A stretch of 64,000 nucleotides of DNA from Desulfovibrio subterraneus. Lineage in GTDB: Bacteria > Desulfobacterota > Desulfovibrionia > Desulfovibrionales > Desulfovibrionaceae. Each line of letters starts with the position of its first letter. Positions within the stretch are counted from its first letter, which is position 1. The notes under the pieces are model-generated. The model saw nothing but the letters and a program-made list of their open reading frames with translations. It did no database searches and was not told the DNA's origin. Shown here in pieces: positions 16,010 through 24,896 of this stretch. The stretch covers positions 107,574 through 171,573 of the forward strand of contig NZ_BLVO01000013.1 of the NCBI RefSeq assembly GCF_013340285.1. The letters run 5' to 3'. Both the position numbers and the translations under genes were made by a program.

Positions 16010-17170
16010 CTACATGGCGTCGCTTGCATCCAGTTCGTTGATCTGCTTGTTGATGGCTTCCTGCAGTTCCTGGGGCAGGCCTTCCATCTCCACGTTCAGG
16101 AAGCCGCGCACGATGGTGGCGGTTGCTTCGTCTTCATCAAGGCCGCGGGCCATGAGATATTCGATTTCTTCCTGTGCGATCTTGCCCACTGCGGCTTCGT
16201 GCGAGAGTTCCACGCCGTCGATGGTGGCATCCAGTTCAGGAATGGCATGGATGCGGCCGCCGCCGAGGATGAGGCCCTTGCATTCCAGGTGGCCGCGTGC
16301 GGGTACGCTGCTTGCGCCGATGAAACCACGGTTGATGATGGTTCCGCCGGTGGTCAGCGTGCGGGCGATGATTTCTGCGCGGGTGTTGGGCGCATTCAGC
16401 TCGATGCGGTTGCCGCAGTCCACGTAGGAGCCTTCCGGTGCCACGATAACGGAGTTGAAACGGGCAACGGCACCGGCGCCGTTCAGCGCGATGGAAGGAT
16501 ACATCTGCAGGTCCTTGACCGGCTTGAGCAGCACGTAGTTGCTCAGGAACACGGCGTCTTCTTCCAGCACACCGGCAGAGCGCGGACGCACGGCAGTGTC
16601 ATCACCCCAGTTGTGAATCATGGTGAAGGTGAGCTTGCCGCCCTTTTTCACGTAGAATTCGGATATGCCCATGTGGGCGCTTTCCTTGGCACCGTGGGCG
16701 GTGGCACAGCCGGTGATGATGTGCATTTCTGCACCTTCTTCAACCACCACAACGTTATGCACGTTCTGGGCGAGGCCGGAATCCTTGATGAACAGGCAGG
16801 ACTGCACGGGATCTTTTACCTTCACACCGGCCTTGGCGCGGATGAAGTAGCCGCCGTGCAGATTCTCATAGGCAGCTCTGGTGAATTCGTCCTTGTCCTT
16901 GTCCACCAGCTTCCACCAGTATTCGGGCAGGCCGTCGAACTTTTCCAGTGCGGCCTTGATGTCCATGATCTCAAGGCCTTCCTGCTTGGTCTTGCAGTGC
17001 ACGCCCGAGTGGTTCATGTGCATGAAGGAACCGGCGCGGTCCTGACGGTCCACGTCTATGCCCGCGTAAAGCAGGCGTTCCTTGTCTTCGGGCGACAGGG
17101 AGGAAAGATCTTCGATGGGAGCGGCGGAACCGCCGTCAATTCTGTATTTCTTAAGGTCTATTTTCTGCAT
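16010..17170 (-). CDS. sufB: SufB/SufD-family Fe-S assembly scaffold
   Basis: A 386-residue SufB/SufD protein with the right-handed beta-helix core (NVVVVEEGAEMHIITGCAT, then ARFNSVIVAPEGSYVDCGNR) and C-terminal helix IAQEEIEYLMARGLDEDEA. It has cysteines in GCATAHG, DCGNR and LECKG. It pairs with SufC, and no SufS, SufD, SufE or SufU lies nearby, as in the SUF-like minimal systems of anaerobes. It assembles [Fe-S] clusters in the cytoplasm. The ATG at 17170 comes 1 nt after the sufC stop; a GTG at 17185 would overlap sufC. Confidence 0.85.
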   Translation of the reverse strand: MQKIDLKKYRIDGGSAAPIEDLSSLSPEDKERLLYAGIDVDRQDRAGSFMHMNHSGVHCKTKQEGLEIMDIKAALEKFDGLPEYWWKLVDKDKDEFTRAAYENLHGGYFIRAKAGVKVKDPVQSCLFIKDSGLAQNVHNVVVVEEGAEMHIITGCATAHGAKESAHMGISEFYVKKGGKLTFTMIHNWGDDTAVRPRSAGVLEEDAVFLSNYVLLKPVKDLQMYPSIALNGAGAVARFNSVIVAPEGSYVDCGNRIELNAPNTRAEIIARTLTTGGTIINRGFIGASSVPARGHLECKGLILGGGRIHAIPELDATIDGVELSHEAAVGKIAQEEIEYLMARGLDEDEATATIVRGFLNVEMEGLPQELQEAINKQINELDASDAM

Positions 17171-17171
17171 G

Positions 17172-17972
17172 TTAGTATGCCTCACGGAAGTCGGCGAGGT
17201 CGATCGTTTCCCCGGATTCGGCGCTCAGGCAGCGCAGGCATTCCTTGTAGCCGTGGCGGGAGATGTGGTCGAGAATGTCGCGGGGACGGGCTTCGCAGCA
17301 CAGCTTGCCGTTATACATGACCTGACCGCGGTCGGCGTTCACGTATTCGAGAATGTAGCCGGTGTGGGTGATGATGAGGCCGGCGGTCTTGCAGGACTGC
17401 TTGGCCTTTTTCATGGTGCACGATGCGGGCTGCATGCCGTCCAGCAGTTCGCGCGCGGTCTTGCCGATCAGCGACATGTTTTCAAGGTCAACGCCGGATT
17501 CGGGCTCGTCGAAGAGCACAAGGTCGGGGCGCTGGGCCATGAGCTGCAGCAGTTCGGAACGCTTTATTTCGCCGCCGGAGAAACCGGCGTTGATGTCACG
17601 GCCGAGGAAGCGGGTGAAGTTGACCTTCTTTGCCAGCGCGGGAACATCCACATCGCGGCCCTGACCGCACATCTTCACGAGGTCTGCAGTCTTGAGGCCG
17701 TGAATGGTGGGGGGGCGCTGGAAGGACATGCCGATACCGAGACGGGCGCGTTCGTACATGGGCGCATGGGTGATGTCCACGCCCTTGAAGAGAATCTGGC
17801 CCTCGGTCACGGTGTAGTTACCAAAGCCCATGAGGCTCATGAGCAATGTGGTCTTGCCGGACCCGTTGGGGCCGAACAGAATAAACGTTTCACCTTCGGA
17901 GATCGTCAGATCGATGCCCTTGAGCACCTCCACGTCCCCGATGTTCACGTGTAGATTCTTTATTTCAAGCAT
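17172..17972 (-). CDS. sufC: SufC-family Fe-S assembly ATPase
   Basis: A 266-residue ABC ATPase of the SufC type. It has Walker A GPNGSGKTTLL, signature FSGGEIKRSELL and Walker B LVLFDEPESGVDLE. SufC normally dimerises on SufBD or SufB2 and drives cluster assembly. This protein carries an unusual number of cysteines in its C-terminal part (SCTMKKAKQSC, KLCCEARP, KECLRCL), a trait described for minimal SUF systems where SufC may also bind a cluster (inference). It is the first gene of a two-gene unit with sufB. Confidence 0.88.
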   Translation of the reverse strand: MLEIKNLHVNIGDVEVLKGIDLTISEGETFILFGPNGSGKTTLLMSLMGFGNYTVTEGQILFKGVDITHAPMYERARLGIGMSFQRPPTIHGLKTADLVKMCGQGRDVDVPALAKKVNFTRFLGRDINAGFSGGEIKRSELLQLMAQRPDLVLFDEPESGVDLENMSLIGKTARELLDGMQPASCTMKKAKQSCKTAGLIITHTGYILEYVNADRGQVMYNGKLCCEARPRDILDHISRHGYKECLRCLSAESGETIDLADFREAY

Positions 17973-18103
17973 GAGAAGTCCCCGTCTTACGGTATGGAAT
18001 TACAGGCGCCTTTGCGTCTGGACGCACCGTTATGCGGCATGAATCCGGCTAAGTCAATGCAGGCACCGCGAGGTGACCGGATTTCCGGAAACGGGCGGAT
18101 GAA

Positions 18104-18886
18104 TCAGCCGTCATCGCGCCCTGAAGAAGGTGGAACCACGGGATGATGCGGTCTGGTGATGACAGCCCTGTGCGGTGGAGTACCCTCTGGAATGCGGCAG
18201 TAGTAGCAACGGCCTTTTTGCCGGAATACCGGCAGGAGCAGTATGCCCGCCATGAATCCGCCTGCGTGCGCCCACCATGCTATGCTTGCGCCGCCGCCCG
18301 GTTGCACCATGGAGCCGAGGCCGGAAAGCACCTGCATGGCGAACCATATGCCCAGATACACCACCGCAGGCAGGTCGAAGAACAGCGGAATGATGATTAT
18401 GGGGATAAGGGTTACGACCTTGGCGTGGGGGTAGAGCAGAAAGTAAGCCCCCATGACGCCTGCAATGGCACCGGACGCGCCGACAATGGGCATTGTGGCG
18501 GCGGCGTCCGAGAGCATATGCGTGAGCACGGCCGCAAGGCCGCAGCACAGATAGAAGAGCATGAAGCGCACAGGCCCCATGACATCTTCTATGTTGTCGC
18601 CGAATATCCACAGCGTCCACATGTTCAGCAGCAGATGCATCCACCCGCCATGCATGAACTGGTGGGTGATGAGGGCGAACTGGCCGTAGGCGGGATAGCC
18701 TACCTGTGTTGCCCAGTCCGGAAAGGCGAAGCGCGCCGGAACCACCCCGTAGGTATGCAGCATGGTGAAGAGTTCGCCGCCGGAAAGACTCTGCTGATAC
18801 AGGAATACCAGCACGTTGAGCACGATGATGGTATACACCGCGTAGGGCGTGTGCACTCTGGGTATGCTGTCTCGAATGGGAAACAT
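18104..18886 (-). CDS. rhomboid family intramembrane serine protease
   Basis: A 260-residue polytopic membrane protein with six or seven hydrophobic segments. The catalytic serine lies in GASGAIAGVMGAYF and the histidine in WWAHAGGFMAG. The FMHGGWMHLLLNMWTLWIFGDNIED segment is the conserved L1/TM2 region. It cleaves transmembrane substrates in the inner membrane. A C-terminal tail has CYYC, a possible metal or disulfide pair. The ATG at 18886 follows AGAGG at 5 nt. It lies 29 nt downstream of the RluD-CoaE gene and may share its transcript. Confidence 0.88.
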   Translation of the reverse strand: MFPIRDSIPRVHTPYAVYTIIVLNVLVFLYQQSLSGGELFTMLHTYGVVPARFAFPDWATQVGYPAYGQFALITHQFMHGGWMHLLLNMWTLWIFGDNIEDVMGPVRFMLFYLCCGLAAVLTHMLSDAAATMPIVGASGAIAGVMGAYFLLYPHAKVVTLIPIIIIPLFFDLPAVVYLGIWFAMQVLSGLGSMVQPGGGASIAWWAHAGGFMAGILLLPVFRQKGRCYYCRIPEGTPPHRAVITRPHHPVVPPSSGRDDG

Positions 18887-18915
18887 GCGCGCCTCTGTCC
18901 TGTCCGGAACGGGGA

Positions 18916-20532
18916 TTATCCCTGAAAGATCGTGGTAAGACGATCCTGCAGGGCCTTGCGTTTGTCTTCGCGTCGCCGCGTCAGTGATTCCAGAAGCTTG
19001 TCCGCATTGGCGGACAGTGCTTCGCGTGTGCCGCTGTTGTCCACCACGATGTCGCAGGCACCCATCTTATCCTTTTCCGACCACTGCCATGATTCCATCA
19101 CGGCCAGCATGTCATCATTCCAGTTGCGGTGCTCGGCAAGACGGGCCGCCCGTATTTCGCGCGGGCAGTTTACGCCCACAAGCAGGTCGGCATCTTCCTG
19201 CCAGCCTGCTTCCAGAATGAGCGGAACCTCGGCGGCAGCCACGGGCTTGTCCGCGTGGGTTTTCCAGAATGCCAGCAGGTCGTGGCGGACTATGGGATGG
19301 ATGCAGGCTTCCACTTCTCTGCGGATGGACACTGATTCGCACATGCCTTCAAAGAGGGCGCTTCTGTCCACGGGGCCGTCAACCGGGGCGAATCTGTCGC
19401 CGTAGCGCCCGCGCAGGAAATGCCAGCCGTCGCCGCCCATGGCGTAGAGGCTGTGCACTATGCCGTCGGCAGTCCAGACGGGTATGCCGCGTTCCTCAAG
19501 TGTGCTCAGCAGGGCAGATTTACCGCACCCGGGCATGCCGGTGAGCACCACGCGCTGGGTGCGGGCGGAAAGCGCCGTTGCCAGCTGCATGAAGTCGTCC
19601 GGCGGGGGGCAGGTGAACTGCATTTCTTCGCCGGTGACCGGATGAGTGAACGCAATCTTCCATGCATGCAGCATCTGGCGGGCTGCCAGCGGAGCGAAGG
19701 GAGAGCTTTCGGAAACCCCGCCGCCATAGGTGGAGTCGCCCCACAGGGGATGCCCTATATGGCTCATGTGCACACGGATCTGGTGTGTTCTTCCCGTGTG
19801 GATGCGCACAGCCACCAGCGCGTAGTTGGCTGCGCTGTCCGCATGCAGCACGCGGTAGTCGGAATGGGCAGGGCGGCCGCCCTGTTCCGGCTTCACCGGA
19901 GCCATCTTTACCTTGATGGAGGGGTGGCGGCCGATGGGTACCTCTATGGTATCGGTTTCGTGCTCCGGAACGCCCATGGTGAGGGCAAGGTATTCCTTGT
20001 GCATGGTGCGCAGGGCAAATGCCTCGGAAAGCGCAAGCCTTGCGGTCTCGGTAAGCGCAATCACGATGATGCCGGAGGTATCCTTGTCCAGCCTGTGCAC
20101 TATGCCGGGGCGGAAGCCTTCCATGGATGCGAGTTCCGGAAAATGGTGGAGCACACGGTGCACCAGCGTTCCCGTGGGGCAGCTGGGGCAGGGGTGTACG
20201 GTCAACCCGGGCTGCTTGTTGAGCACCACAAGGTGCTGGTCTTTGTACAGCACCGTGATGGGGGCATCTTCGGGTACCAGCGACGAAGTATCGAAATCTA
20301 TGTCCACCTCGATCTGCATACCCGTGCTGACCCTGGTGTTAGGCTTGGTGCAGCGGCCTTTGTTTACAAGGACGTTGCCTTCTTTGATGGCCTTCTTGAT
20401 GCGCTCGCGGCTTATGGAGTGCTCCGTCAGCGCGTCAGAGAGGTACTGGTCAAGGCGGGTGCCGTGCGCATCGCGTGAAACGGTAAGTGTAATGGTGTTT
20501 CCGTTTTCAGGATCATCAATATAATTAGTCAT
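18916..20532 (-). CDS. RluD-type pseudouridine synthase fused to dephospho-CoA kinase
   Basis: A 538-residue two-enzyme fusion. Residues ~15-75 are an S4 RNA-binding domain, and ~90-315 a pseudouridine synthase with catalytic Asp149 in HRLDKDTSG, as in RluD, which modifies 23S rRNA. Residues ~325-538 are dephospho-CoA kinase: P-loop TGMPGCGKSALL, the DGIVH dephospho-CoA loop, AEVPLILEAGW and the CPREIRAARL lid. The last step of CoA synthesis is thus joined to rRNA modification. The start ATG at 20532 is chosen because of AAGGAA upstream; 20562 (MVKRKE) is possible. The ATP-binding residues look intact, so both activities are plausible. Confidence 0.9.
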   Translation of the reverse strand: MTNYIDDPENGNTITLTVSRDAHGTRLDQYLSDALTEHSISRERIKKAIKEGNVLVNKGRCTKPNTRVSTGMQIEVDIDFDTSSLVPEDAPITVLYKDQHLVVLNKQPGLTVHPCPSCPTGTLVHRVLHHFPELASMEGFRPGIVHRLDKDTSGIIVIALTETARLALSEAFALRTMHKEYLALTMGVPEHETDTIEVPIGRHPSIKVKMAPVKPEQGGRPAHSDYRVLHADSAANYALVAVRIHTGRTHQIRVHMSHIGHPLWGDSTYGGGVSESSPFAPLAARQMLHAWKIAFTHPVTGEEMQFTCPPPDDFMQLATALSARTQRVVLTGMPGCGKSALLSTLEERGIPVWTADGIVHSLYAMGGDGWHFLRGRYGDRFAPVDGPVDRSALFEGMCESVSIRREVEACIHPIVRHDLLAFWKTHADKPVAAAEVPLILEAGWQEDADLLVGVNCPREIRAARLAEHRNWNDDMLAVMESWQWSEKDKMGACDIVVDNSGTREALSANADKLLESLTRRREDKRKALQDRLTTIFQG

Positions 20533-20554
20533 TTTGAAAAATTTTTCCTTGCGC

Positions 20555-20584
20555 TTGACCATCGTGACTGGTTCGGGCTAAATA
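20555..20584 (+). promoter_or_regulatory. sigma-70-type promoter of upp
   Basis: TTGACC (20555-20560), an 18-nt spacer and TAAATA (20579-20584). Transcription would start near 20591, in a T-rich GTTTTG context. Confidence 0.6.
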
Positions 20585-20598
20585 CTCAAAGTTTTGGG

Positions 20599-20621
20599 CG
20601 GCCAAAAGGGCCGTTTTTTTT
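20599..20621 (+). terminator. terminator hairpin in the upp leader (attenuator)
   Basis: CGGCC (20599-20603), AAAAG loop, GGCCG (20609-20613) and eight T. It lies between the promoter and the upp start codon, so it must be read through or conditional. Confidence 0.7.
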
Positions 20622-20645
20622 CAAGCTCTCTTCAAGGAGGCCAGA

Positions 20646-21272
20646 GTGGCTGTTTACGTGGTTGACCATCCGTTGGTCAAACATAAACTCGGGCGTCTGC
20701 GTGAAGTCGACGTCACTGTGTCTGAGTTCCGCGCCCTGTCTAATGAAATCTGCCGTCTTCTCACTTATGAGGCAACCAAAAGCCTCGCAACCGAGAAGAA
20801 GACCATACAGGGTTGGGCAGGACCTGTCACTGTTGACCAGATCAAGGGTAAGAAGGCTACCGTTGTCCCGATTCTGCGCGCCGGTCTCGGCATGCTGGAT
20901 GGTCTGCTGGACATGATTCCCGGTGCCAAGGTCAGCGTTGTGGGCATGTTCCGCAACGAAGAGACCCTCGAACCTGTTGAGTATTACGTAAAGCTCGCCA
21001 AGAACATCGACGAGCGTACCGCCATCATTATTGACCCCATGCTCGCCACCGGCGGCACGCTGGTCGCTACCATCGATCTGCTGAAGAAGGCAGGCTGCAA
21101 GCACATTGTGGGCCTGTTCCTCGTGGCGGCACCCGAAGGTATCGAACGTGTCACCAAGGCGCACCCCGACGTGGATATTTATACCGCATCCGTTGACGAG
21201 CGGCTGAACGAACATGGGTATATTCTTCCCGGCCTGGGCGATGCAGGCGACAAGATTTTCGGGACCAAGTAA
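20646..21272 (+). CDS. upp: uracil phosphoribosyltransferase
   Basis: A 208-residue Upp, which makes UMP from uracil and PRPP. The PRPP loop [20 protein letters not shown] (near residue 125) and the C-terminal uracil loop [18 protein letters not shown] are intact, as is [15 protein letters not shown]. It starts at GTG 20646, with AAGGAGG at 20633-20640. A terminator hairpin lies just upstream and a large structured gap separates it from uraA, so the pair is likely an operon with internal control. Confidence 0.95.
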   Translation: MAVYVVDHPLVKHKLGRLREVDVTVSEFRALSNEICRLLTYEATKSLATEKKTIQGWAGPVTVDQIKGKKATVVPILRAGLGMLDGLLDMIPGAKVSVVGMFRNEETLEPVEYYVKLAKNIDERTAIIIDPMLATGGTLVATIDLLKKAGCKHIVGLFLVAAPEGIERVTKAHPDVDIYTASVDERLNEHGYILPGLGDAGDKIFGTK

Positions 21273-21602
21273 GGTTTCGAACCGTTTTCGAACGGACAGG
21301 GCATTTGCCTTTGGTTTTTTTGCCTCCGTTTTTCGGAGGCAATAACCAAGGGGCGGATGCTCTTTTTTTGGGCTCGCTGCTGCCGGTTTGCCACCTGCGG
21401 CGGCGGGGTTCCGCCCCTTCCCGGGTGTCCGGCTGCCGAGGCAGCAGGTGGGCAGGGCAGCGGATGCATGTGTTAACGAGCATTGAAGAGGGGCTCGTTC
21501 TGTCTGGAGCACCGGCCTTTGGTTTCCCGTGAGGGAGTAAGCCGACCGCGATAGGGGGGCGGAAGGCGTAGGGATAATTTGTAACCGTTATTTGAGGAGG
21601 GC
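21273..21602 (+). promoter_or_regulatory. structured region between upp and uraA
   Basis: About 330 bp without a protein gene. Visible stems are TGCCTCCG/CGGAGGCA near 21328-21349, CTGCTGCC/GGCAGCAG spanning about 21378-21449 with an inner GGGG/CCCC stem, ACGAGC/GCTCGT near 21476-21505, and CGGC/GCCG enclosing TCCC-GTGA-GGGA near 21514-21547. The last looks like an aptamer-style stem with internal loop and a GNRA tetraloop. No known riboswitch was recognised. Confidence 0.4.
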
Positions 21603-22853
21603 ATGGTGTCCATATCCAACACCGAGTATTCCTTCAGACTGAAAGACAGTCTTGTAGGTGCACAGATGTTGTTTGTCGCGTTCGGCGCACTGGTACTCGT
21701 ACCGCTGCTGACCGGGCTGAACCCCAACGTGGCACTGTTTACCGCAGGTGCCGGGACCCTGCTGTTCCAGCTGGTGACCAAGCGTAGCGTTCCCGTATTT
21801 CTGGCTTCTTCGTTCGCATTTATTGCGCCCATTATTCACGGTGTGCAGACCTGGGGCATTCCCGGCACCATGTGCGGTCTTGCCGCCGCCGGTCTGCTTT
21901 ACGCGCTGCTCGCACTGCTCATCAAGCTGCAGGGACCGCAGATTCTCGAACGCGTTTTGCCCTCCATCGTGACCGGCCCGGTCATCATGGTCATCGGCCT
22001 CATTCTTGCCCCTGTTGCCGTGTTCATGGCACTGGGAAAAACTGGCGACGGTTCCATCCAGCTGATTCCGCAGGGACCGGCCATGTTCATTTCCATGATT
22101 TCTCTGGGCACCACCATCTTTGCTTCCCTGATGGGACGCGGCATCGTAAAGCTCATTCCCATTCTGCTGGGTATCGCGGTCGGCTATGTCACCTCGATTC
22201 TGTTCGGGTATGTTGATTTTTCGCCCGTTCTGAACGCCCCGTGGATTGCCGTTCCCGCCTTTACCTTCCCCGAGTGGAACCTTGAGGCCATTCTCTTCAT
22301 CGTTCCCGTGGCCATTGCTCCCGCCATCGAACATGTGGGCGACGTTCTTGCCATAGGCTCCGTTACCAACAAGAACTATCTGGACAAGCCCGGCGTGCAC
22401 CGCACCCTGCTTGGCGATGGTCTTGCCACCTCGTTTGCCTCCATGCTTGGCGGACCGCCCAACACCACCTACTCTGAAGTAACCGGTGCTGTGGCACTGA
22501 CCAAGGCCTTCAACCCCGGCATCATGACCTGGGCTGCCATAACCGCCATGGCACTTGCCTTTGTGGGCAAACTGGGTGCTCTGCTGCAGACCATTCCCGT
22601 GCCTGTCATGGGCGGCATCATGATTCTGCTCTTCGGCGCCATTGTGGTTGTGGGCATGAACTCTCTGGTTCGTGCCGGCAAGGACCTGATGGACCCCCGC
22701 AACATGGCCATTGTCGCCATTATTCTGGTGTTCGGCATCGGCGGCATGGCCTTCCATGCCGGTGAGTTCACCATCAAGGGTATCGGCCTTGCCGGTATCA
22801 TAGGCGTGGTGCTGAACCTTGTTCTGCCCAAGAGCAAGCCGCATAAGCAGTAG
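21603..22853 (+). CDS. uraA: uracil/xanthine permease (NCS2 family)
   Basis: A 416-residue inner-membrane carrier with 12-14 hydrophobic segments of the UraA/NAT (NCS2) family, proton-coupled nucleobase uptake. The signature glutamate is in IEHVGDVLAIG, and GGPPNTTYSEVTGA is the second conserved block; both favour uracil over xanthine. The start is ATG 21603 immediately before an in-frame GTG at 21606; AGGAGG at 21595-21600 is better spaced for the GTG. It follows upp and would feed it with uracil. Confidence 0.92.
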   Translation: MVSISNTEYSFRLKDSLVGAQMLFVAFGALVLVPLLTGLNPNVALFTAGAGTLLFQLVTKRSVPVFLASSFAFIAPIIHGVQTWGIPGTMCGLAAAGLLYALLALLIKLQGPQILERVLPSIVTGPVIMVIGLILAPVAVFMALGKTGDGSIQLIPQGPAMFISMISLGTTIFASLMGRGIVKLIPILLGIAVGYVTSILFGYVDFSPVLNAPWIAVPAFTFPEWNLEAILFIVPVAIAPAIEHVGDVLAIGSVTNKNYLDKPGVHRTLLGDGLATSFASMLGGPPNTTYSEVTGAVALTKAFNPGIMTWAAITAMALAFVGKLGALLQTIPVPVMGGIMILLFGAIVVVGMNSLVRAGKDLMDPRNMAIVAIILVFGIGGMAFHAGEFTIKGIGLAGIIGVVLNLVLPKSKPHKQ

Positions 22854-22878
22854 CCCCCGCCGCTCTTTCGTATCCAAA

Positions 22879-22909
22879 GGCTCCTGACGTATAGTCAGGG
22901 GCCTTTTTT
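22879..22909 (+). terminator. intrinsic terminator of uraA
   Basis: GGCTCCTGAC, loop GTATA, GTCAGGGGCC, then six T. Confidence 0.9.
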
Positions 22910-22950
22910 GTCAGGATTCGTTGTCTGGCGCGCCGGCAAGAGGACAAAGA

Positions 22951-22990
22951 AAAGCCCCGGTGGCAACCAGATGGTCGGCACCGGGGCTTT
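22951..22990 (-). terminator. intrinsic terminator of cmk
   Basis: A 12-bp perfect stem AAAGCCCCGGTG/CACCGGGGCTTT with a 16-nt loop, downstream of the cmk stop on the minus strand. Confidence 0.85.
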
Positions 22991-23007
22991 GTTGTCGGAA
23001 TGGCGTA

Positions 23008-23676
23008 TTACGCGGTGCGCACGTGGCGCATGATCTCTTCGAACACGCCGTCGATATCGAGAGACGTGGTATCCACGATAACGGCATCGTCGGCAGGGCG
23101 GAGGGGAGCAATAGCCCTGTTGCGGTCCTGCTCGTCGCGCTGGCGTATCTGTTCGGTCAGTGCTTCAAGGTCGGGAGAATCTCCCATGGAAACGAGCTGG
23201 TCAAAGCGTCTGCGGGCGCGTTCCTGCGGGGTGGCATCAAGAAAGATCTTGCAGCGGGCTTCGGGGAAGACCACCGTACCCATGTCGCGACCTTCCGCCA
23301 CCAGCGGGGTGGCCTCGCCCATTGCCTGCTGCGCCTTTTTCAGCGCGTCGCGCACGGCGGGCAGCTTTGCCACGATGGAGGCGAGCATGCCCACCTCTTC
23401 CGTGCGGATTTCATTCCCCACGGGAACGCCGTTAACGGCGAGCACGGTGGCTGCGCCGCTGCCGGAAAGCGAAAAAGTGCACGCGGCAAGGCGCTCGGCA
23501 AGAACCGCCTCGTCAAGCGATGCAGCCTGCGCGCCGAGCTTCCAGCCCAGCGTGCGGTACATGGCGCCGGTGTCCATGTAGGCTATGCCCATGGCCTCGG
23601 CAACGCGCTTTGCCAGCGTGGTTTTGCCCACACCGGCAGGGCCGTCCAGCGTAACGATGTTCCGCTTAGCGGACAT
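23008..23676 (-). CDS. cmk: cytidylate kinase
   Basis: A 222-residue CMP/dCMP kinase. P-loop DGPAGVGKTTLAKRV is at the N-terminus; YMDTGAMYRTLGWK binds CMP; VAEGRDMGTVVFP and RDEQDRNRAIAPL are the family blocks. It supplies CDP for nucleic acid and lipid synthesis. The ATG at 23676 has AAGGAG 8 nt upstream and overlaps the end of hisC by 11 nt; the ORF runs further upstream to 23724 but that part lies inside hisC. The two genes form one leftward unit. Confidence 0.93.
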   Translation of the reverse strand: MSAKRNIVTLDGPAGVGKTTLAKRVAEAMGIAYMDTGAMYRTLGWKLGAQAASLDEAVLAERLAACTFSLSGSGAATVLAVNGVPVGNEIRTEEVGMLASIVAKLPAVRDALKKAQQAMGEATPLVAEGRDMGTVVFPEARCKIFLDATPQERARRRFDQLVSMGDSPDLEALTEQIRQRDEQDRNRAIAPLRPADDAVIVDTTSLDIDGVFEEIMRHVRTA

Positions 23677-24790
23677 TGAGAATCTCCTTGAAGGCGTTGA
23701 TGAAAACCTTGTTCTCATGAGCATTGCCCACGGTTACCCGCATGTGGCGGGGCAGCCCGTAGCCTTTGTTCAGCGGGCGCAGGATAATGCCGCGGCGGAG
23801 CAGCTGCTCATGCAGTTCCGCACCGTCTATGGGGGCTTCGAACATGATGAAGTTGGCTTTGGATGGGTAGACCGTGCAGCCGAGGGCGGCAAGCTCCCTG
23901 TTCAGATAGTCGCGTCCTTCGGCGGTGACCCGCAGTGTTTCGTTGAAGAACACCGTATCGTCCATGGCGGCCATGCCTGCGTGTTCAGCAAGAATGTTCA
24001 CGCTGAAGGGCGGGCGGATGCGCTTGAGGTAGCCCGCCAGCTCAGGCTGCATGGCACCGAACCCGAGGCGCAGTCCTGCAAGGCCGAAGCTCTTGGAGAA
24101 GGTGCGCAGTACACACACATTGGGGAAATCTGCAAGGCGGGGCATCATGGAGTGAGCGTCCCTGTTGCCGGTGAAGTCCATGTAGGCTTCGTCCACCACC
24201 AGCAGGCATTGTTCGGGCAGCCGCTTTGCAAGGGCCATGATCTCTTCCACGGGCGGAGTGTAACCGGAAGGGTTATCCGGCGTGGTCACGAAGACAATGG
24301 CGGTATTGTCGTCCGTGAGGGAGACAAGGGCATCCCAGTTGAAGGAAAAATCGTCGTTAAGGGGCGTCTGGCGCAGTTCCACACCGCACAGGCGGGCCAG
24401 CACGGTGTACATGGAAAAGCAGGGGTTGAACGCCACAATGTTATCTATGCCCGGGCGCGCCTTGGCGCGGATGAGCAGGTCTATCACTTCGTCTGAACCG
24501 TTGCCCGTGACGACGCATTCTGTCTGCAGACCGAAGAAGGCGGCAATTTTCTGCGCCAGACGGGGGTTGCCGGACTGGGCGTAACGGAAAACGTGATCGG
24601 CATGGGAGCGGATGACCTGCTGAACCAGAGGAGAGGTGCCAAGCGGATTTTCGTTGCTGGCAAGCTTTACGACCGTATCGAGGCCGTAGCGTTCCTTGAT
24701 TTCCTGAATGGAAAGTCCCGCCGAGTAGGGGGAAAAATCCATCACTTCGGGCCGCACCTGCAATGTTGCGCGGCTACGTGGAGAGGTCAT
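23666..24790 (-). CDS. hisC: histidinol-phosphate aminotransferase
   Basis: A 374-residue class I/II aminotransferase of the HisC family. The PLP lysine is in TFSKSFGLAGLRLG; PLP phosphate and ring contacts are VVTGNGSDEVIDLL, NPSGYTPPVEEI and VVDEAYMDF. The start KLASNENPLGTSP is diagnostic. It transaminates imidazole acetol phosphate with glutamate, and may also act on aromatic substrates. The end overlaps cmk. AAAGGAGC lies upstream of the ATG at 24790. Confidence 0.93.
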   Translation of the reverse strand: MTSPRSRATLQVRPEVMDFSPYSAGLSIQEIKERYGLDTVVKLASNENPLGTSPLVQQVIRSHADHVFRYAQSGNPRLAQKIAAFFGLQTECVVTGNGSDEVIDLLIRAKARPGIDNIVAFNPCFSMYTVLARLCGVELRQTPLNDDFSFNWDALVSLTDDNTAIVFVTTPDNPSGYTPPVEEIMALAKRLPEQCLLVVDEAYMDFTGNRDAHSMMPRLADFPNVCVLRTFSKSFGLAGLRLGFGAMQPELAGYLKRIRPPFSVNILAEHAGMAAMDDTVFFNETLRVTAEGRDYLNRELAALGCTVYPSKANFIMFEAPIDGAELHEQLLRRGIILRPLNKGYGLPRHMRVTVGNAHENKVFINAFKEILNVR

Positions 24791-24896
24791 GCGATGCTCC
24801 TTTCACTGAAGGTGATATATCGCCGAAGAAAAGGGCGATCCTTTCGGACCGCCCATGAATAGACTACGAGGGGGGCTGAGTGCAAGCGGACAATGG

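Noticed and set aside
21556-21565. Part of a TPP riboswitch (GCGTAGGGA)
   Set aside because: The CTGAGA and ACCTGATCTGG parts are missing; the match is chance.
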